Below are positions 26,922 through 35,719 of a stretch of 64,000 nucleotides of DNA, one piece after another. Within the stretch, counting starts at the first letter, position 1. Every line of letters starts with the position of its first letter. This DNA comes from Lentzea waywayandensis (lineage in GTDB: Bacteria > Actinomycetota > Actinomycetes > Mycobacteriales > Pseudonocardiaceae), in NCBI RefSeq assembly GCF_900115955.1, contig NZ_FOYL01000002.1, positions 930,001 through 994,000 of the forward strand. Direction: 5' to 3'. Made by a program: the position numbers and the translations under genes. The notes below the pieces were generated by a model. That model made no database searches. It was not told the origin of the DNA and worked only from the letters and a program-made list of their open reading frames with translations.

Positions 26922-28067
26922 TCACCACACTTCAAGAGTGTGAACTCCGATGTGTTCGAAATTCCAGTCGTCCCCGATTCCGGGAATCGACGGCAACGAC
27001 ACGTACCCGTTCTCGTCCAGTGGATCGGCGATCGCGTTGCGATGCGGCGGAACGCGGTCGAAGTCGACGTGCGGGTGCAGCAGGCCGCGTTCGTACCACC
27101 GGCCCGCGTCGGTCGCCCCTAGCACGGTGAGGCTGCCCGACCCGTTGCCGTGGATCTCGCAGTCCATGTTGAACGACTCCGCGAGGTGCACGGTCTTGAG
27201 CACCGGCGTGATCCCGCCGCTTCCCGCCGGGCCCGCCCGCAGGATGTCGCACGCTCCGGCGGCGATCCACTCGGCGCGGGTGAGGTGCTTGCCCCACGCC
27301 ACCTCCGGGCCGATCACCGGGATGTCCAGCTGCTCGGACAGCCACCGGTAGGAGCTGATCGACGCCTCCTCCATCGGCTCCTCGAACCAGTAGAAGTCCA
27401 GCTCCTGCAACGCCCTGCCGAGCCGCAGCGCCTCGGTCCGCGAGTACCAGTGGCTAGCGTCGAGCATGAGCGCGATGCCCGGCCCGACCGCGTCCCGCAC
27501 CGCCTGGCACGCCTCGACGTCGCGGGTGACGCTGGGCGCACCGGGCACCGGCGGCATCCACGTGTGCAGCTTGATCGCCCGGTAGCCCACCGACACGAGG
27601 TGCTTCGCGAAGTCCGCGTAGTCGCCCGGTGTCGCGAGGCCGTCCGTGTCGCCGCACATCGTGCTGGCGTAGGCGGGGATCCGATCGCGGGCGCCCCCGG
27701 CGAGCTTCCACGCGGGCAGCTCGGCGCGGCGGGCCACCAGGTCCCACAGCGCCTGGTCGACGAACCCGAGTGCGCGGTCGGTGAACCCGCCGTGCGATCC
27801 CCGCTGCCGTCGCGCGAGCAGCCGCCACAACCGCTCGCGGTCCCACGGGTCCTGGCCCAGCAGCACCGGCCGCACGTGCTTGTCCAGCACCGCGGGTCGC
27901 AGCTGGTCGGGCTGGATCTGGCAGTACCCGGTGACCCCGTCGGTGTCGGTGATCTCCAGCAGTGCCTCGACGACCTCGTGCTCGGGCGCCGGATGCCGGT
28001 GTCCCTCCGCGTCGACGGACGTGGCCGCCGTAGTCTTGAACGTCCGCACCACCACCTGTTCGATCAC
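26922..28067 (-). CDS. Enolase-superfamily enzyme (mandelate racemase/muconate lactonizing type)
   Basis: This 381-residue cytoplasmic enzyme starts at a GTG overlapping the binding-protein stop (GTGA). Metal-ligand and catalytic stretches are clear: AIKLHTW (lysine-containing strand), LMLDASHWY (Asp), WFEEPM (Glu), VIGPEV (Glu) and EIHGNGSG. Members dehydrate, epimerise or cycloisomerise sugar acids and lactones. As the last gene of an operon with a pectin lyase/methylesterase and a sugar importer, it probably acts on a sugar acid or its derivative made from pectin. The exact reaction cannot be assigned. Confidence 0.85.
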   Translation of the reverse strand: MIEQVVVRTFKTTAATSVDAEGHRHPAPEHEVVEALLEITDTDGVTGYCQIQPDQLRPAVLDKHVRPVLLGQDPWDRERLWRLLARRQRGSHGGFTDRALGFVDQALWDLVARRAELPAWKLAGGARDRIPAYASTMCGDTDGLATPGDYADFAKHLVSVGYRAIKLHTWMPPVPGAPSVTRDVEACQAVRDAVGPGIALMLDASHWYSRTEALRLGRALQELDFYWFEEPMEEASISSYRWLSEQLDIPVIGPEVAWGKHLTRAEWIAAGACDILRAGPAGSGGITPVLKTVHLAESFNMDCEIHGNGSGSLTVLGATDAGRWYERGLLHPHVDFDRVPPHRNAIADPLDENGYVSLPSIPGIGDDWNFEHIGVHTLEVW

Positions 28068-29332
28068 TTGCGCTTCTCCCAGTCCTGCTGGGCGGTGGTG
28101 AGCTTGGCCGCGAGCTGGTCGAGGAACTCCTGCGCGGACATCTGCCCCAGCAACACCTTCTGGTACAGCGGTTCGGTGTCGGTCTTGGTGATCGAGGAGT
28201 ACTCCGGCAGGTAGACCGGCGCGGGCACGAGCACGGTCGCCGGGTCCTCCAGCACCCCGAGCGCCATCTTCACGGCGGGGTTCTTCTGGATCCACTCGGC
28301 ACCGCGCACGTCGGTGTTCGCCGGGATCTGGCCGACCTTCTCGTTCCAGTAGCCGTTGCTCTCGGCCGAGGTGAGGAACTCGACGAACTTCCAGGACGCG
28401 TCCCGGTTCTTGCCGCCCTTGAACACCGCGAACCCGTCGGTCGGGTTCGGCACCACCGTGCGCTTGCCGGACGGTCCCTTCGGCAACGGCATGGCGGCGA
28501 CGCGTTCCGGGCCGAGCGCCTTCATCACGTCCGCGGTCGAGCCGAGGTTGTGGTGCATCATCGCCACCGTGCCGCCGGTGAACTGCGCGACCATCTGCGT
28601 GTAGCTGTTGTTCACGTCGGCCTCGGGCGTGGCCTTCTTGTACAGCTCGGCCACCTTGCGCACGAGCTCGGCGTTGCGCGGGTCGGACACCGTGCTCTTG
28701 CCGCCCTCGTAGAACTTCTCGACACCGGAGTAGGAGTAGGCCTCCGACAGCAGCTGGAAGACCGACCCCGCACCACCGCGGATCGTGAAGCCGTACTGGT
28801 TGTCCGCCGGCTTCGTCAGCTGGGTGGCGGCCTTGGTCAGATCATCCCAGGTGGACGGTTGCGGGATCTTGTTCTCCTCGAACCGGTCGGACCGGTACCA
28901 GATGATGTCCATGTTGCCGGACGCGGGCACGGCGTAGAGCTTGCCGTCGGGCGCGGTCTGCCGCACGGTCTCCAGCAGGCCGTTCAGCAGCTTTCCCTTG
29001 AGCGCGCCGTTCTCCACCCGGTCGTCGGCCGGTTCGAGCGCGTCCTGGCCGATGAGGTGCGCGAGGTACGACGTCGTGACGCCGCCGACGTCCGGAGTGG
29101 ACCCGCCGGCGATGGCCGTGTCGTACTTCTGCTGCACCGACGAGCTGGGAATGCCGACGTACTCGACCTTGACGTCGGGGTTCGCCGCCTCGAACCGCTT
29201 GATCAGCTCCTGGTAGATGGGGGTGCGGCCGGGGCCGCCGTTGTTGTCCCAGAACGTGATCGTCGTGGGCCCGTCCTGTCCCGCGGAACACGCGCTCAGC
29301 ACAAGTGCCAGCGCGACCAGCAGTCTCCTCAT
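28064..29332 (-). CDS. Sugar ABC transporter substrate-binding lipoprotein
   Basis: This 422-residue protein has a lipoprotein signal ending ALVLSAC (cysteine at residue 15) and an extracellular solute-binding protein family 1 fold (TITFWDNNGG, VPASGNMDIIWYRSD, GTVAMMHHNLGS). It captures oligosaccharides for the two permeases encoded upstream. The ATG has GAGGGAG upstream and lies 7 bp after the permease stop. No ATPase gene is in the operon, so a shared ATPase of the MsiK type must power it. Pectin-derived oligogalacturonides are the likely cargo, inferred from the operon. Confidence 0.92.
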   Translation of the reverse strand: MRRLLVALALVLSACSAGQDGPTTITFWDNNGGPGRTPIYQELIKRFEAANPDVKVEYVGIPSSSVQQKYDTAIAGGSTPDVGGVTTSYLAHLIGQDALEPADDRVENGALKGKLLNGLLETVRQTAPDGKLYAVPASGNMDIIWYRSDRFEENKIPQPSTWDDLTKAATQLTKPADNQYGFTIRGGAGSVFQLLSEAYSYSGVEKFYEGGKSTVSDPRNAELVRKVAELYKKATPEADVNNSYTQMVAQFTGGTVAMMHHNLGSTADVMKALGPERVAAMPLPKGPSGKRTVVPNPTDGFAVFKGGKNRDASWKFVEFLTSAESNGYWNEKVGQIPANTDVRGAEWIQKNPAVKMALGVLEDPATVLVPAPVYLPEYSSITKTDTEPLYQKVLLGQMSAQEFLDQLAAKLTTAQQDWEKRK

Positions 29333-29339
29333 GTCTCCC

Positions 29340-30221
29340 TCATCCCTTGACCGCACCGGCGCTCAGCCCCTGCACCAGGAACCGTTGCACCACGGCGAAA
29401 ACCAGTACGACCGGCACCGCGGCGACGACTCCGCCCGCCGCGAGCGCCCCGAAGTCGGTGTTGAACTCGCCCAGCGCGTAGCTCAGCCCGACCGGCAGCG
29501 TGAACTTGTCCTGCCTGCTCGCGAACATCAGCGCGAACAGGAAGTTGTTCCAGGCACCGATGAACGCGAACGACCCCACGGCCACGATCGCGGGCTTGAG
29601 CTGCGGCAGCGTCACCGCGAAGAACGCGCGCAGCCGCGAACACCCGTCGACCATCGCGGCCTCTTCGAGCTCGACCGGGACGTTGCGCACGAAGCCGCTC
29701 ATCAGGATCAGCGCGAGCGGCAGCTGGAACGCGGTGTCGGCGATCACCAGGCCGGTGAGGCTGTTCAGCAGCCCGGCGGACTTGAAGATCACGAACAACG
29801 GGATCAGCATCATCGCGCCGGGGATGAACTGCGTGCACAGCAACGCCAGCAGGAACACCCGCTGACCGCGGAACTTGAAGCGCGCCAGCGCGTAGCCGCC
29901 CATGAGCGCGAACACGGTGACCACGACCAGCGTCCCGACCCCGATGATCAGGCTGTTCTGGAAGAACACCCCGAACCCGACGCCGTTCCACACCGTGTCG
30001 AAGTGCTCGAACGTGATCGGCCACGGCACGAGCGAGGTCCGGCCCGTCGGCCGGAAGGCGAAGACGAGCATCCAGTAGAACGGGATCAGCGTGAACAGCA
30101 GATAGAGCACCAGCGGGAGGTGCAGCCGGAAGTACCGGCTCGGGTCGCGGTGCTTCCTGCGTCGCGGCGGTGCCGGTGGGGGCACGACCGTCGTCGCCGG
30201 GCGGGTGAGCGTCTGGGTCAT
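29340..30221 (-). CDS. ABC sugar transporter permease (MalG-like)
   Basis: This 293-residue inner-membrane protein has about six helices and the cytoplasmic EAA loop (VELEEAAMVDGCSRLRAFF) that contacts the ATPase. Its ATG overlaps the stop of the first permease. It forms the channel with the 30218-31093 product. A basic, proline-rich N-terminus precedes the first helix. Confidence 0.93.
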   Translation of the reverse strand: MTQTLTRPATTVVPPPAPPRRRKHRDPSRYFRLHLPLVLYLLFTLIPFYWMLVFAFRPTGRTSLVPWPITFEHFDTVWNGVGFGVFFQNSLIIGVGTLVVVTVFALMGGYALARFKFRGQRVFLLALLCTQFIPGAMMLIPLFVIFKSAGLLNSLTGLVIADTAFQLPLALILMSGFVRNVPVELEEAAMVDGCSRLRAFFAVTLPQLKPAIVAVGSFAFIGAWNNFLFALMFASRQDKFTLPVGLSYALGEFNTDFGALAAGGVVAAVPVVLVFAVVQRFLVQGLSAGAVKG

Positions 30222-31093
30222 TCCCGGCTCCCGAACTTGGACAGCCTCAGGTAGAGGATCGAGAAGAACAGGAGGATCACGAAGCCGGCCATCGTGAGCG
30301 CCGAGCCGTACCCGAAGTCGTGCGAGTCGACGGCCTTGCGCGCCACGTAGAGCGGCAGCGTGGTGGTCTGGTTCGCCGGTCCGCCACCGGTGAGCGTGTA
30401 GATGAGGTCGACGTTGTTGAACTCCCACACCGCGCGCAGCAACGTGGACAGCACGATCGCGTCGCGCAGGTGCGGAAGCGTGATGCTGACGAACTTGCGC
30501 CACCGCCCGGCACCGTCGACCGACGCGGCCTCGTACAGGTCGTTCGGGATGCTCTGCAGGTCGGCGAGCAGCAGGATCGCGAAGAACGGCACCCCGCGCC
30601 ACAGCTCGGTTATGACGGTCGCGGGGAACACGGTCGCCGGATCACCGAGCACCGAGGTGCCGGGATCACCGATGCCCCACTGGGCGAGCTGCTGGAAGAT
30701 CCCCGTCGACGGGTTGTAGAGCAGGATCCAGATGCCGGTGGTCAGCACCCCGGACACCGCCCAAGGCGAGAACACCAGTGCCCGCGCGATCGCCCTGCCG
30801 ACGAACGTCTCGTTCACGATCAGCGCGAGAACGAGTCCCAGCACCAGTTGCAGACCGACCTCGACGACGACCCACTTGGCACTGAACGCGAGGCTCTGCC
30901 AGAACAGCTGGTCCTCGAACAGCATCCGCCGGAAGTTCTCGAACCCGATGAAGCCGTTCTTCCAGGGCTGCGTGACGGTGTGCTGACGCAGGCTGAACCA
31001 TCCGACGCTGGCGATCGGATAGACCAGGAACACCGCCATCAGCACGAGCGTCGGGGCGATCAGGGCGTAAGGCGCCCACGTGCGGGTCCTCAC
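30218..31093 (-). CDS. ABC sugar transporter permease (MalF-like)
   Basis: This 291-residue membrane protein has about six helices and the EAA motif as NDLYEAASVDGAGRWRKFVSITLP. It starts at a GTG overlapping the stop of the PL1-CE8 fusion gene (GTGA), so extracellular pectinase and importer are made from one coupled transcript. It partners with the MalG-like permease. Confidence 0.93.
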   Translation of the reverse strand: MRTRTWAPYALIAPTLVLMAVFLVYPIASVGWFSLRQHTVTQPWKNGFIGFENFRRMLFEDQLFWQSLAFSAKWVVVEVGLQLVLGLVLALIVNETFVGRAIARALVFSPWAVSGVLTTGIWILLYNPSTGIFQQLAQWGIGDPGTSVLGDPATVFPATVITELWRGVPFFAILLLADLQSIPNDLYEAASVDGAGRWRKFVSITLPHLRDAIVLSTLLRAVWEFNNVDLIYTLTGGGPANQTTTLPLYVARKAVDSHDFGYGSALTMAGFVILLFFSILYLRLSKFGSRE

Positions 31094-33273
31094 GCCGGGT
31101 TCCACCCGCTCAGGTAGGTGGCCTTCGTGTGCTGCCGCGCCTGCTCGTCGCTGAGCTGGGGACGGTCCGTTCCCGTTCCCGCGCCGGGCCCGGTGTTGCG
31201 GTACTCCGCGAACCTGGCTCCCCGCCACGGGAATCCGGACATGTCGGTCCACGGCGCGGCCTTGATCGCGGCGGGCAGCACGGTGTCGCGGATGACGACC
31301 TGCGCTATCGCGTCCGGGTCACCGCCGGGATGCCAGGGCCTGCCGAGGAAGTACGTGCGGGCCTGTGCGTCGCTGCGGATCGTCGAGTTCACGATCAGGA
31401 AGCCGTACGGGTTGTCCTTGCGGGTGCTGGCGGCGGTCACGTACCCGTTGGGGTCGCCGCCGCGGTTCAGCGCGGTGATGGTCGCGCGTTCGAAGACGGC
31501 CGTCGCCCTGCCGAACAGGAAGTCGACGTCACCGGTGATCGCGCAGTCCCGGTAGTACTGCCGCGAACGGGTGTTCGTGGCCGGGGTGTCGGCGTACAGC
31601 GTGTCCTGGTGGCCTTCGAAGCGCACGCGGTCGAACAGCATTCGATCACCGGTGGCCTTGACCGCGACCGCCTGCGTGGCCGTGATCTCCGGGTGCTTCG
31701 CGCGGTCGAACGAGTTGCGGAAGGTGACGTCCCGGGCGGTGAACCCGTTGGCCGCGATGGTGGCTGTGGCACTGCCGGTCGTGCCGTAGGTGGTGCCGTC
31801 GGGCTTCTTGGTGCCGCTGGCGTTGTCGAAGTCGATCACCACGTCCTGGGCTCGTCCGGTGGCGCCGCGCAGGGTGAGGTTCTGCTTGGTGGCCGGGATC
31901 TTGACGACCTCCCGGTACACGCCCTTCGGCAGGGTGATCACGCCTCCCGCCGGTGCCGCGTCGATCGCGGCCTGCACGGTGGCGAAACCCTGACCCACCA
32001 CGAGGTGGTGTCCCGCCGGCGGCGCGCCCGCCCGGAGGTGCCTGATCCGGTGCGCGGGTTCGAGACCGCGGTTCAGCGTCGGCGTCCACCCGGCGTCCGT
32101 GCCGAGGGCCTTGTCCGGGAACGCCGCGTTGTGCGCGTTCACCAGGCTCACCGGCCTGCCGTCCACCAGGTTGCCGGTGTCGGTGATCGCCGTGCCGCCC
32201 CAGTTGTAGACGATCTCCTGCGGCGCGATGCCCTTGACGAAGTTGTTCTGCGCGTAGATCTGGGACTTGACGCCGACACCCCAGCTGTAGGTCTGCGCGC
32301 CTTCGTACAGGTTGTTGTAGACGTGCACCTGGCCGAACCGCACGCGGGGCGCGCGTTCCAGCACGTCGCGGAAGACGTTGTGGTGCACCGAGACCCGCAG
32401 CTTGCCCGGATCGGTCGTGGACGAGTTCGACGAGCCGATGAGCATGGTCTTGCCGTGCTCGGCGAAGACGTTGCGGGACACCGTGACGAGGTCGGAGCCG
32501 TTCGTGATGTCGAGCTGGCCATCGTGCACCTGGTACGGCCGTCCGAAGTGGAGCGGCTGGGTGCTGTCGATGTTCGGCTCGTCGGTGAACGTGCTGTGGT
32601 CGACCCACACGTGCTCGGAACGCTGGAGCGACACCGAGTCGTAGAGCGAGTTCCAGTTGCCGGGCGGCGAGCCGGGGCTGTTGTCGGTGGGATCCCACTG
32701 GGGGAAGCAGTCACGGGTGTCGCGGAAGGTCAGATCGCGCACGATCACGTTGCGCACGCCGTGGATCCGCAGGCTGCCACCGGTGATGCCGGCGCCACGG
32801 CCGACCCCGACGATCGTCGTGTCCGCCTGGACGTTCAGCGCGATGACCGCTTCCTGCCTCTTCGCCGACGCGACCCGCGCGTCCTCCAGTGCCCCTTCGG
32901 GTTCGCGCTCCCATCCCCAGACCGCCGGGTCGTACGCCGCGAGATAACCGGCCAGCGTGTAGCCGTCGGCCGCGTAGTCCTCACACCGCAACGGTTTCCC
33001 GTCGTCACCGGTGTTCGCGTCGATCACGCCCCTGACCTTGATGATCCGCGGAGCCGGGGCCGCGAGCGCCGCGACGAGCTCGGCACGCGTGCGCACCTCG
33101 TGCACGTTCGCGGCGGGGGCCGCCGCTCCCCCGGTAGTGCCCGGCCCGGCCGACGCCCAGCCGTCCCCCGCGGGCAGCACCTGCCGCGCGGGGTCGTGAC
33201 CGGCGTGCGCGGGGAGGCTCACCACCCCGGCGGATGCGCAGGCCAGCACCAGCGCACCAACGAAAAGCCGCAT
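31090..33273 (-). CDS. Secreted PL1 pectate lyase-CE8 pectin methylesterase fusion
   Basis: This 727-residue protein has a signal peptide (1-24), a PL1 beta-helix (about 50-400; VWVDHSTFTDEP, ERAPRVRFGQVHVYNNLYEG) and a CE8 methylesterase domain (about 415-720; EGHQDTLY, GDVDFLFGRATAVFE with the two catalytic aspartates, FLGRPWHPGG). CE8 removes methyl esters so that PL1 can cleave the exposed polygalacturonate, and both activities sit in one chain. The ATG has GAAGGG upstream and a strong promoter at 33337-33365. It is the first gene of the pectin uptake operon. Confidence 0.95.
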   Translation of the reverse strand: MRLFVGALVLACASAGVVSLPAHAGHDPARQVLPAGDGWASAGPGTTGGAAAPAANVHEVRTRAELVAALAAPAPRIIKVRGVIDANTGDDGKPLRCEDYAADGYTLAGYLAAYDPAVWGWEREPEGALEDARVASAKRQEAVIALNVQADTTIVGVGRGAGITGGSLRIHGVRNVIVRDLTFRDTRDCFPQWDPTDNSPGSPPGNWNSLYDSVSLQRSEHVWVDHSTFTDEPNIDSTQPLHFGRPYQVHDGQLDITNGSDLVTVSRNVFAEHGKTMLIGSSNSSTTDPGKLRVSVHHNVFRDVLERAPRVRFGQVHVYNNLYEGAQTYSWGVGVKSQIYAQNNFVKGIAPQEIVYNWGGTAITDTGNLVDGRPVSLVNAHNAAFPDKALGTDAGWTPTLNRGLEPAHRIRHLRAGAPPAGHHLVVGQGFATVQAAIDAAPAGGVITLPKGVYREVVKIPATKQNLTLRGATGRAQDVVIDFDNASGTKKPDGTTYGTTGSATATIAANGFTARDVTFRNSFDRAKHPEITATQAVAVKATGDRMLFDRVRFEGHQDTLYADTPATNTRSRQYYRDCAITGDVDFLFGRATAVFERATITALNRGGDPNGYVTAASTRKDNPYGFLIVNSTIRSDAQARTYFLGRPWHPGGDPDAIAQVVIRDTVLPAAIKAAPWTDMSGFPWRGARFAEYRNTGPGAGTGTDRPQLSDEQARQHTKATYLSGWNPA

Positions 33274-33336
33274 GACGGAATACCCTTCGGAAAGGAGGAT
33301 TCACATTCTTGAACAAGGTCCACGATCGTGAACCGA

Positions 33337-33365
33337 GTATTACGAATGCTTCCGGCATGCGTCAA
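33337..33365 (-). promoter_or_regulatory. Promoter of the pectin operon
   Basis: Minus-strand TTGACG (33360-33365), a 17-bp spacer and TAATAC (33337-33342), 63 bp before the PL1-CE8 ATG. Confidence 0.75.
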
Positions 33366-33409
33366 CGAAGTGAATTCATTCGACGATTCAGCACGGCGTT
33401 CGACCATTC

Positions 33410-33421
33410 TTCGAATCGAAT
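33410..33421. promoter_or_regulatory. Pectinase-associated motif ATTCGATTCGAA, site 2
   Basis: Reverse-strand ATTCGATTCGAA, 44 bp upstream of the -35 box of the pectin operon, in the same orientation relative to transcription as site 1 before PL3. Both upstream positions fit an activator better than a repressor. Confidence 0.5.
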
Positions 33422-33436
33422 ACCGTCGAACAGCAG

Positions 33437-33466
33437 AACGCCGCGATCAAATTTGATCGCGGCGTT
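33437..33466 (-). terminator. Perfect 30-bp palindrome, terminator of the MFS gene
   Basis: Fifteen-base arms (AACGCCGCGATCAAA and its complement) with no spacer, starting 25 bp past the MFS stop. It folds to a GC-rich stem with an AT-rich tip. Confidence 0.75.
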
Positions 33467-33490
33467 CGTGGCCCGTCGGCTCGGAGAGGC

Positions 33491-34663
33491 TCAGCCCTTG
33501 GGCTGCCGCAACGAAGGCGTGAGCACCAACGCGGGCAACAGCAGGAACGGCACGACCAGCAAGGCCCGCAACACCCCCAGCTGGTTCCCGAGCAGCCCGA
33601 CGAGCGGCGGCCCCGCCAGGAACGCGGTGTAGCCGATCACCGCGACAACGCTGACCCGAGCCGCAGCCCTCTCCGGATCGTCCGCGGCCGCGCTCATTCC
33701 CACCGGGAAACCCAGCGCGGTCCCGAGTCCCCAGACGGCCACGCCGGCGACCGCCACACCGAACGACCCGGCGAACACGGCCAGCGTCACGCCCGAGGCG
33801 GCCAGCAGCATCGAGAGGACGACCGCCGGCACGCGGCCCCAGCGGTCCAGCGCGATGGTGCCGAAGATCCGGCCGAACGTCATCGTCGTGACGAACACGC
33901 CGAACACCAGGGCTCCCAGCGCCGGGTCGGCCTCGTAGCCGTCGATGAACGCGACCGCCACCCAGTCGTTCGCGGTGCCCTCGGTGAACGCCAGCACCAG
34001 CACCAGCAGCCCGATCAGCAACGTGCGGGGTTCCCGCCACGCCGCCATGACCCCGCTGCCGCTGCCCTGCTCCGCCTCGGCGGCCAGGCGGTACGTGCGC
34101 GCGGCCACCAGCGTGCCGCCGGCGACGACCACGGCCACCACGGCCAGGTGCGCGGTCACGGGCAGAACCGCCCACGCCGCGAACGACGCAAGGCCGGCGG
34201 CGGCCACCGTGCCGAGGCTCCACATGGCGTGGAAGCGTGGCATCACCGTCCTGCCGAGAGCGCGTTCCACCTCTGCGGCCTCGACGTTCATCGCCACGTC
34301 GCACAGCCCCGAGCCGTAGCCGAGCACGAAGATCCCGATCGCCGTCACCACCGGCGACGGGTAGGCGCCGATGCCGACGCCCGCCACCGCGAGTCCCAGC
34401 GCGACCGTCACGGCCGACAGGCTCACCGTCCGCTTCGGCCTGAGCCGGTGCGTGACCTCGCCTGCGGTGAGCATCGCCAGGCACGCGCCCACGGACATCG
34501 ACAGCAGCAGCAACCCCAGCGCGCCGGGCGTCAGGCCCAGCGCGTCACGGGCGGCGGGCACGCGGGCGAACCAGGTCGCCACGGCCACGCCGTTGAGCCC
34601 GAAGGTGACCGCGACCCCCGCGGCGGCGGCTCGGACCTGATTGCGTGGCACCGTGACCGACAT
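33491..34663 (-). CDS. MFS transporter
   Basis: This 390-residue membrane protein has about 12 hydrophobic helices and the MFS loop signature near HRLRPKRTV and GRIFGTIALDRWGRVPAV. It resembles sugar or drug exporters of the major facilitator superfamily. The ATG is preceded by GAAAGGAGG. It is divergent from the LacI gene at 34736, with a perfect operator between them, so it is probably a sugar-inducible uptake or efflux system. The substrate is unknown. Confidence 0.85.
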   Translation of the reverse strand: MSVTVPRNQVRAAAAGVAVTFGLNGVAVATWFARVPAARDALGLTPGALGLLLLSMSVGACLAMLTAGEVTHRLRPKRTVSLSAVTVALGLAVAGVGIGAYPSPVVTAIGIFVLGYGSGLCDVAMNVEAAEVERALGRTVMPRFHAMWSLGTVAAAGLASFAAWAVLPVTAHLAVVAVVVAGGTLVAARTYRLAAEAEQGSGSGVMAAWREPRTLLIGLLVLVLAFTEGTANDWVAVAFIDGYEADPALGALVFGVFVTTMTFGRIFGTIALDRWGRVPAVVLSMLLAASGVTLAVFAGSFGVAVAGVAVWGLGTALGFPVGMSAAADDPERAAARVSVVAVIGYTAFLAGPPLVGLLGNQLGVLRALLVVPFLLLPALVLTPSLRQPKG

Positions 34664-34705
34664 CCCGGTCCTCCTTTCTCGATACTGAAGTACTTACCCC
34701 ACACA

Positions 34706-34719
34706 TGGAAGCGCTTCCA
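34706..34719. promoter_or_regulatory. Perfect LacI-type operator between MFS and its regulator
   Basis: TGGAAGCGCTTCCA is an exact 14-bp palindrome of LacI-family type, inside the predicted promoter of the 34736 regulator and 43 bp from the MFS start. It probably controls both genes. Confidence 0.8.
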
Positions 34720-34723
34720 CCGC

Positions 34724-34729
34724 AATACT
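34724..34729 (+). promoter_or_regulatory. -10 box for a leaderless LacI transcript
   Basis: AATACT lies 6 nt before the ATG at 34736, the spacing typical of leaderless mRNAs in actinomycetes, and no ribosome site is present. The operator occupies the region between -10 and -35. Confidence 0.5.
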
Positions 34730-34735
34730 GCTGAG

Positions 34736-35719
34736 ATGACGGGAGTACGCACCGCGACACTCGACGACGTGGCACGGGCCGCAGGCGTGTCCCGGGCCAC
34801 CGCCTCGCGCGTGGTCACCGGCCAGGGTCCGGCATCGCCGCGGGCACGGGACAGGGTGACGGCGGCCGTGGCCGCACTGGGTTACGTGCCGGACGCCTCC
34901 GCCCGCGCGCTGGTCACCCGCACCGGCACACGCCTCGCCATCGCGGTCATCGGCCACACCGCCGCCGTGCTCGACGATCCCTACGTCGGCCGGGTCCTGA
35001 CGTCGGCGGCGCACGTCGCCGCCGAGCGCGAGGTCGGCGTCTCCCTGCACTGGCTGCCCCTGGCCGACCCCGGCTCGCTCGCCCGGCTCGCCGACGGGCG
35101 CGGCCTCGGTGGCCTGGTCGTGGTGAACCCGACGCGGCCGGCGCTGGAGACCGTGCCGCGGACCCTGCGCGGCCGGGTCGCCGCGGTAGGGGTCGGCGCG
35201 CGTCACGTGCCGTCGTTCGACGTCGACAACCGCGCCGGTACTGACGGGGTCGTGCGGCATCTCGTGCGCACCGGCAGGCACCGGATCGCGATGGTCACCG
35301 GGCCGTCGTGGCTGCCCTGCGGCGACCGCGCCGTCGACGCCTACCGGCGGGTGCTGCGCGACAGCGGCGGCGAACCCCGGGTCGTCACCGGTGACTTCAC
35401 CGCCGCCCGTGGCGCCAAGGCGGCCGTCGAGATCATGGCGCGGTGGCCGGACACCGACGCGGTGTTCGCGCTCAGCGACCTCACCGCGCTCGGTGTCCTC
35501 GACGGACTTCACGCGCTGGGCGTGCGGGTGCCGGGGGACGTGGCCGTCGCCGGGTTCGACGACATCGCGTTCGCCGGGCTCAGCCGCCCGGCGCTCACGA
35601 CGAGCACGCACCCGGTGGAGGACATCGCCGCCGCCGCGGCACAGGCAGTCCTCGACCGCCGTGACACGTCCGGGGCGACGTTCTACCCCTCCGCACTCGT
35701 CGTGCGGGACAGCGCGTGA
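34736..35719 (+). CDS. LacI-family regulator of the MFS gene
   Basis: This 327-residue regulator has the HTH TLDDVARAAGVSRATASRVVTG, hinge GYVPDASARALVT and a normal effector domain (MVTGPSWLPCGDR, VAGFDDIAFAGLSRPALTT). The start at 34736 lacks a ribosome site and has a -10 box 6 nt upstream, which suggests a leaderless mRNA. It most likely binds TGGAAGCGCTTCCA, 17-30 bp upstream, and represses itself and the divergent MFS gene. The ligand is unknown. Confidence 0.9.
   Translation: MTGVRTATLDDVARAAGVSRATASRVVTGQGPASPRARDRVTAAVAALGYVPDASARALVTRTGTRLAIAVIGHTAAVLDDPYVGRVLTSAAHVAAEREVGVSLHWLPLADPGSLARLADGRGLGGLVVVNPTRPALETVPRTLRGRVAAVGVGARHVPSFDVDNRAGTDGVVRHLVRTGRHRIAMVTGPSWLPCGDRAVDAYRRVLRDSGGEPRVVTGDFTAARGAKAAVEIMARWPDTDAVFALSDLTALGVLDGLHALGVRVPGDVAVAGFDDIAFAGLSRPALTTSTHPVEDIAAAAAQAVLDRRDTSGATFYPSALVVRDSA

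Noticed and set aside
31129-33312. A 727-codon frame opposite the PL1-CE8 fusion
   Set aside because: The complementary strand encodes a complete two-domain pectinase with signal peptide and promoter, so this frame is a shadow.
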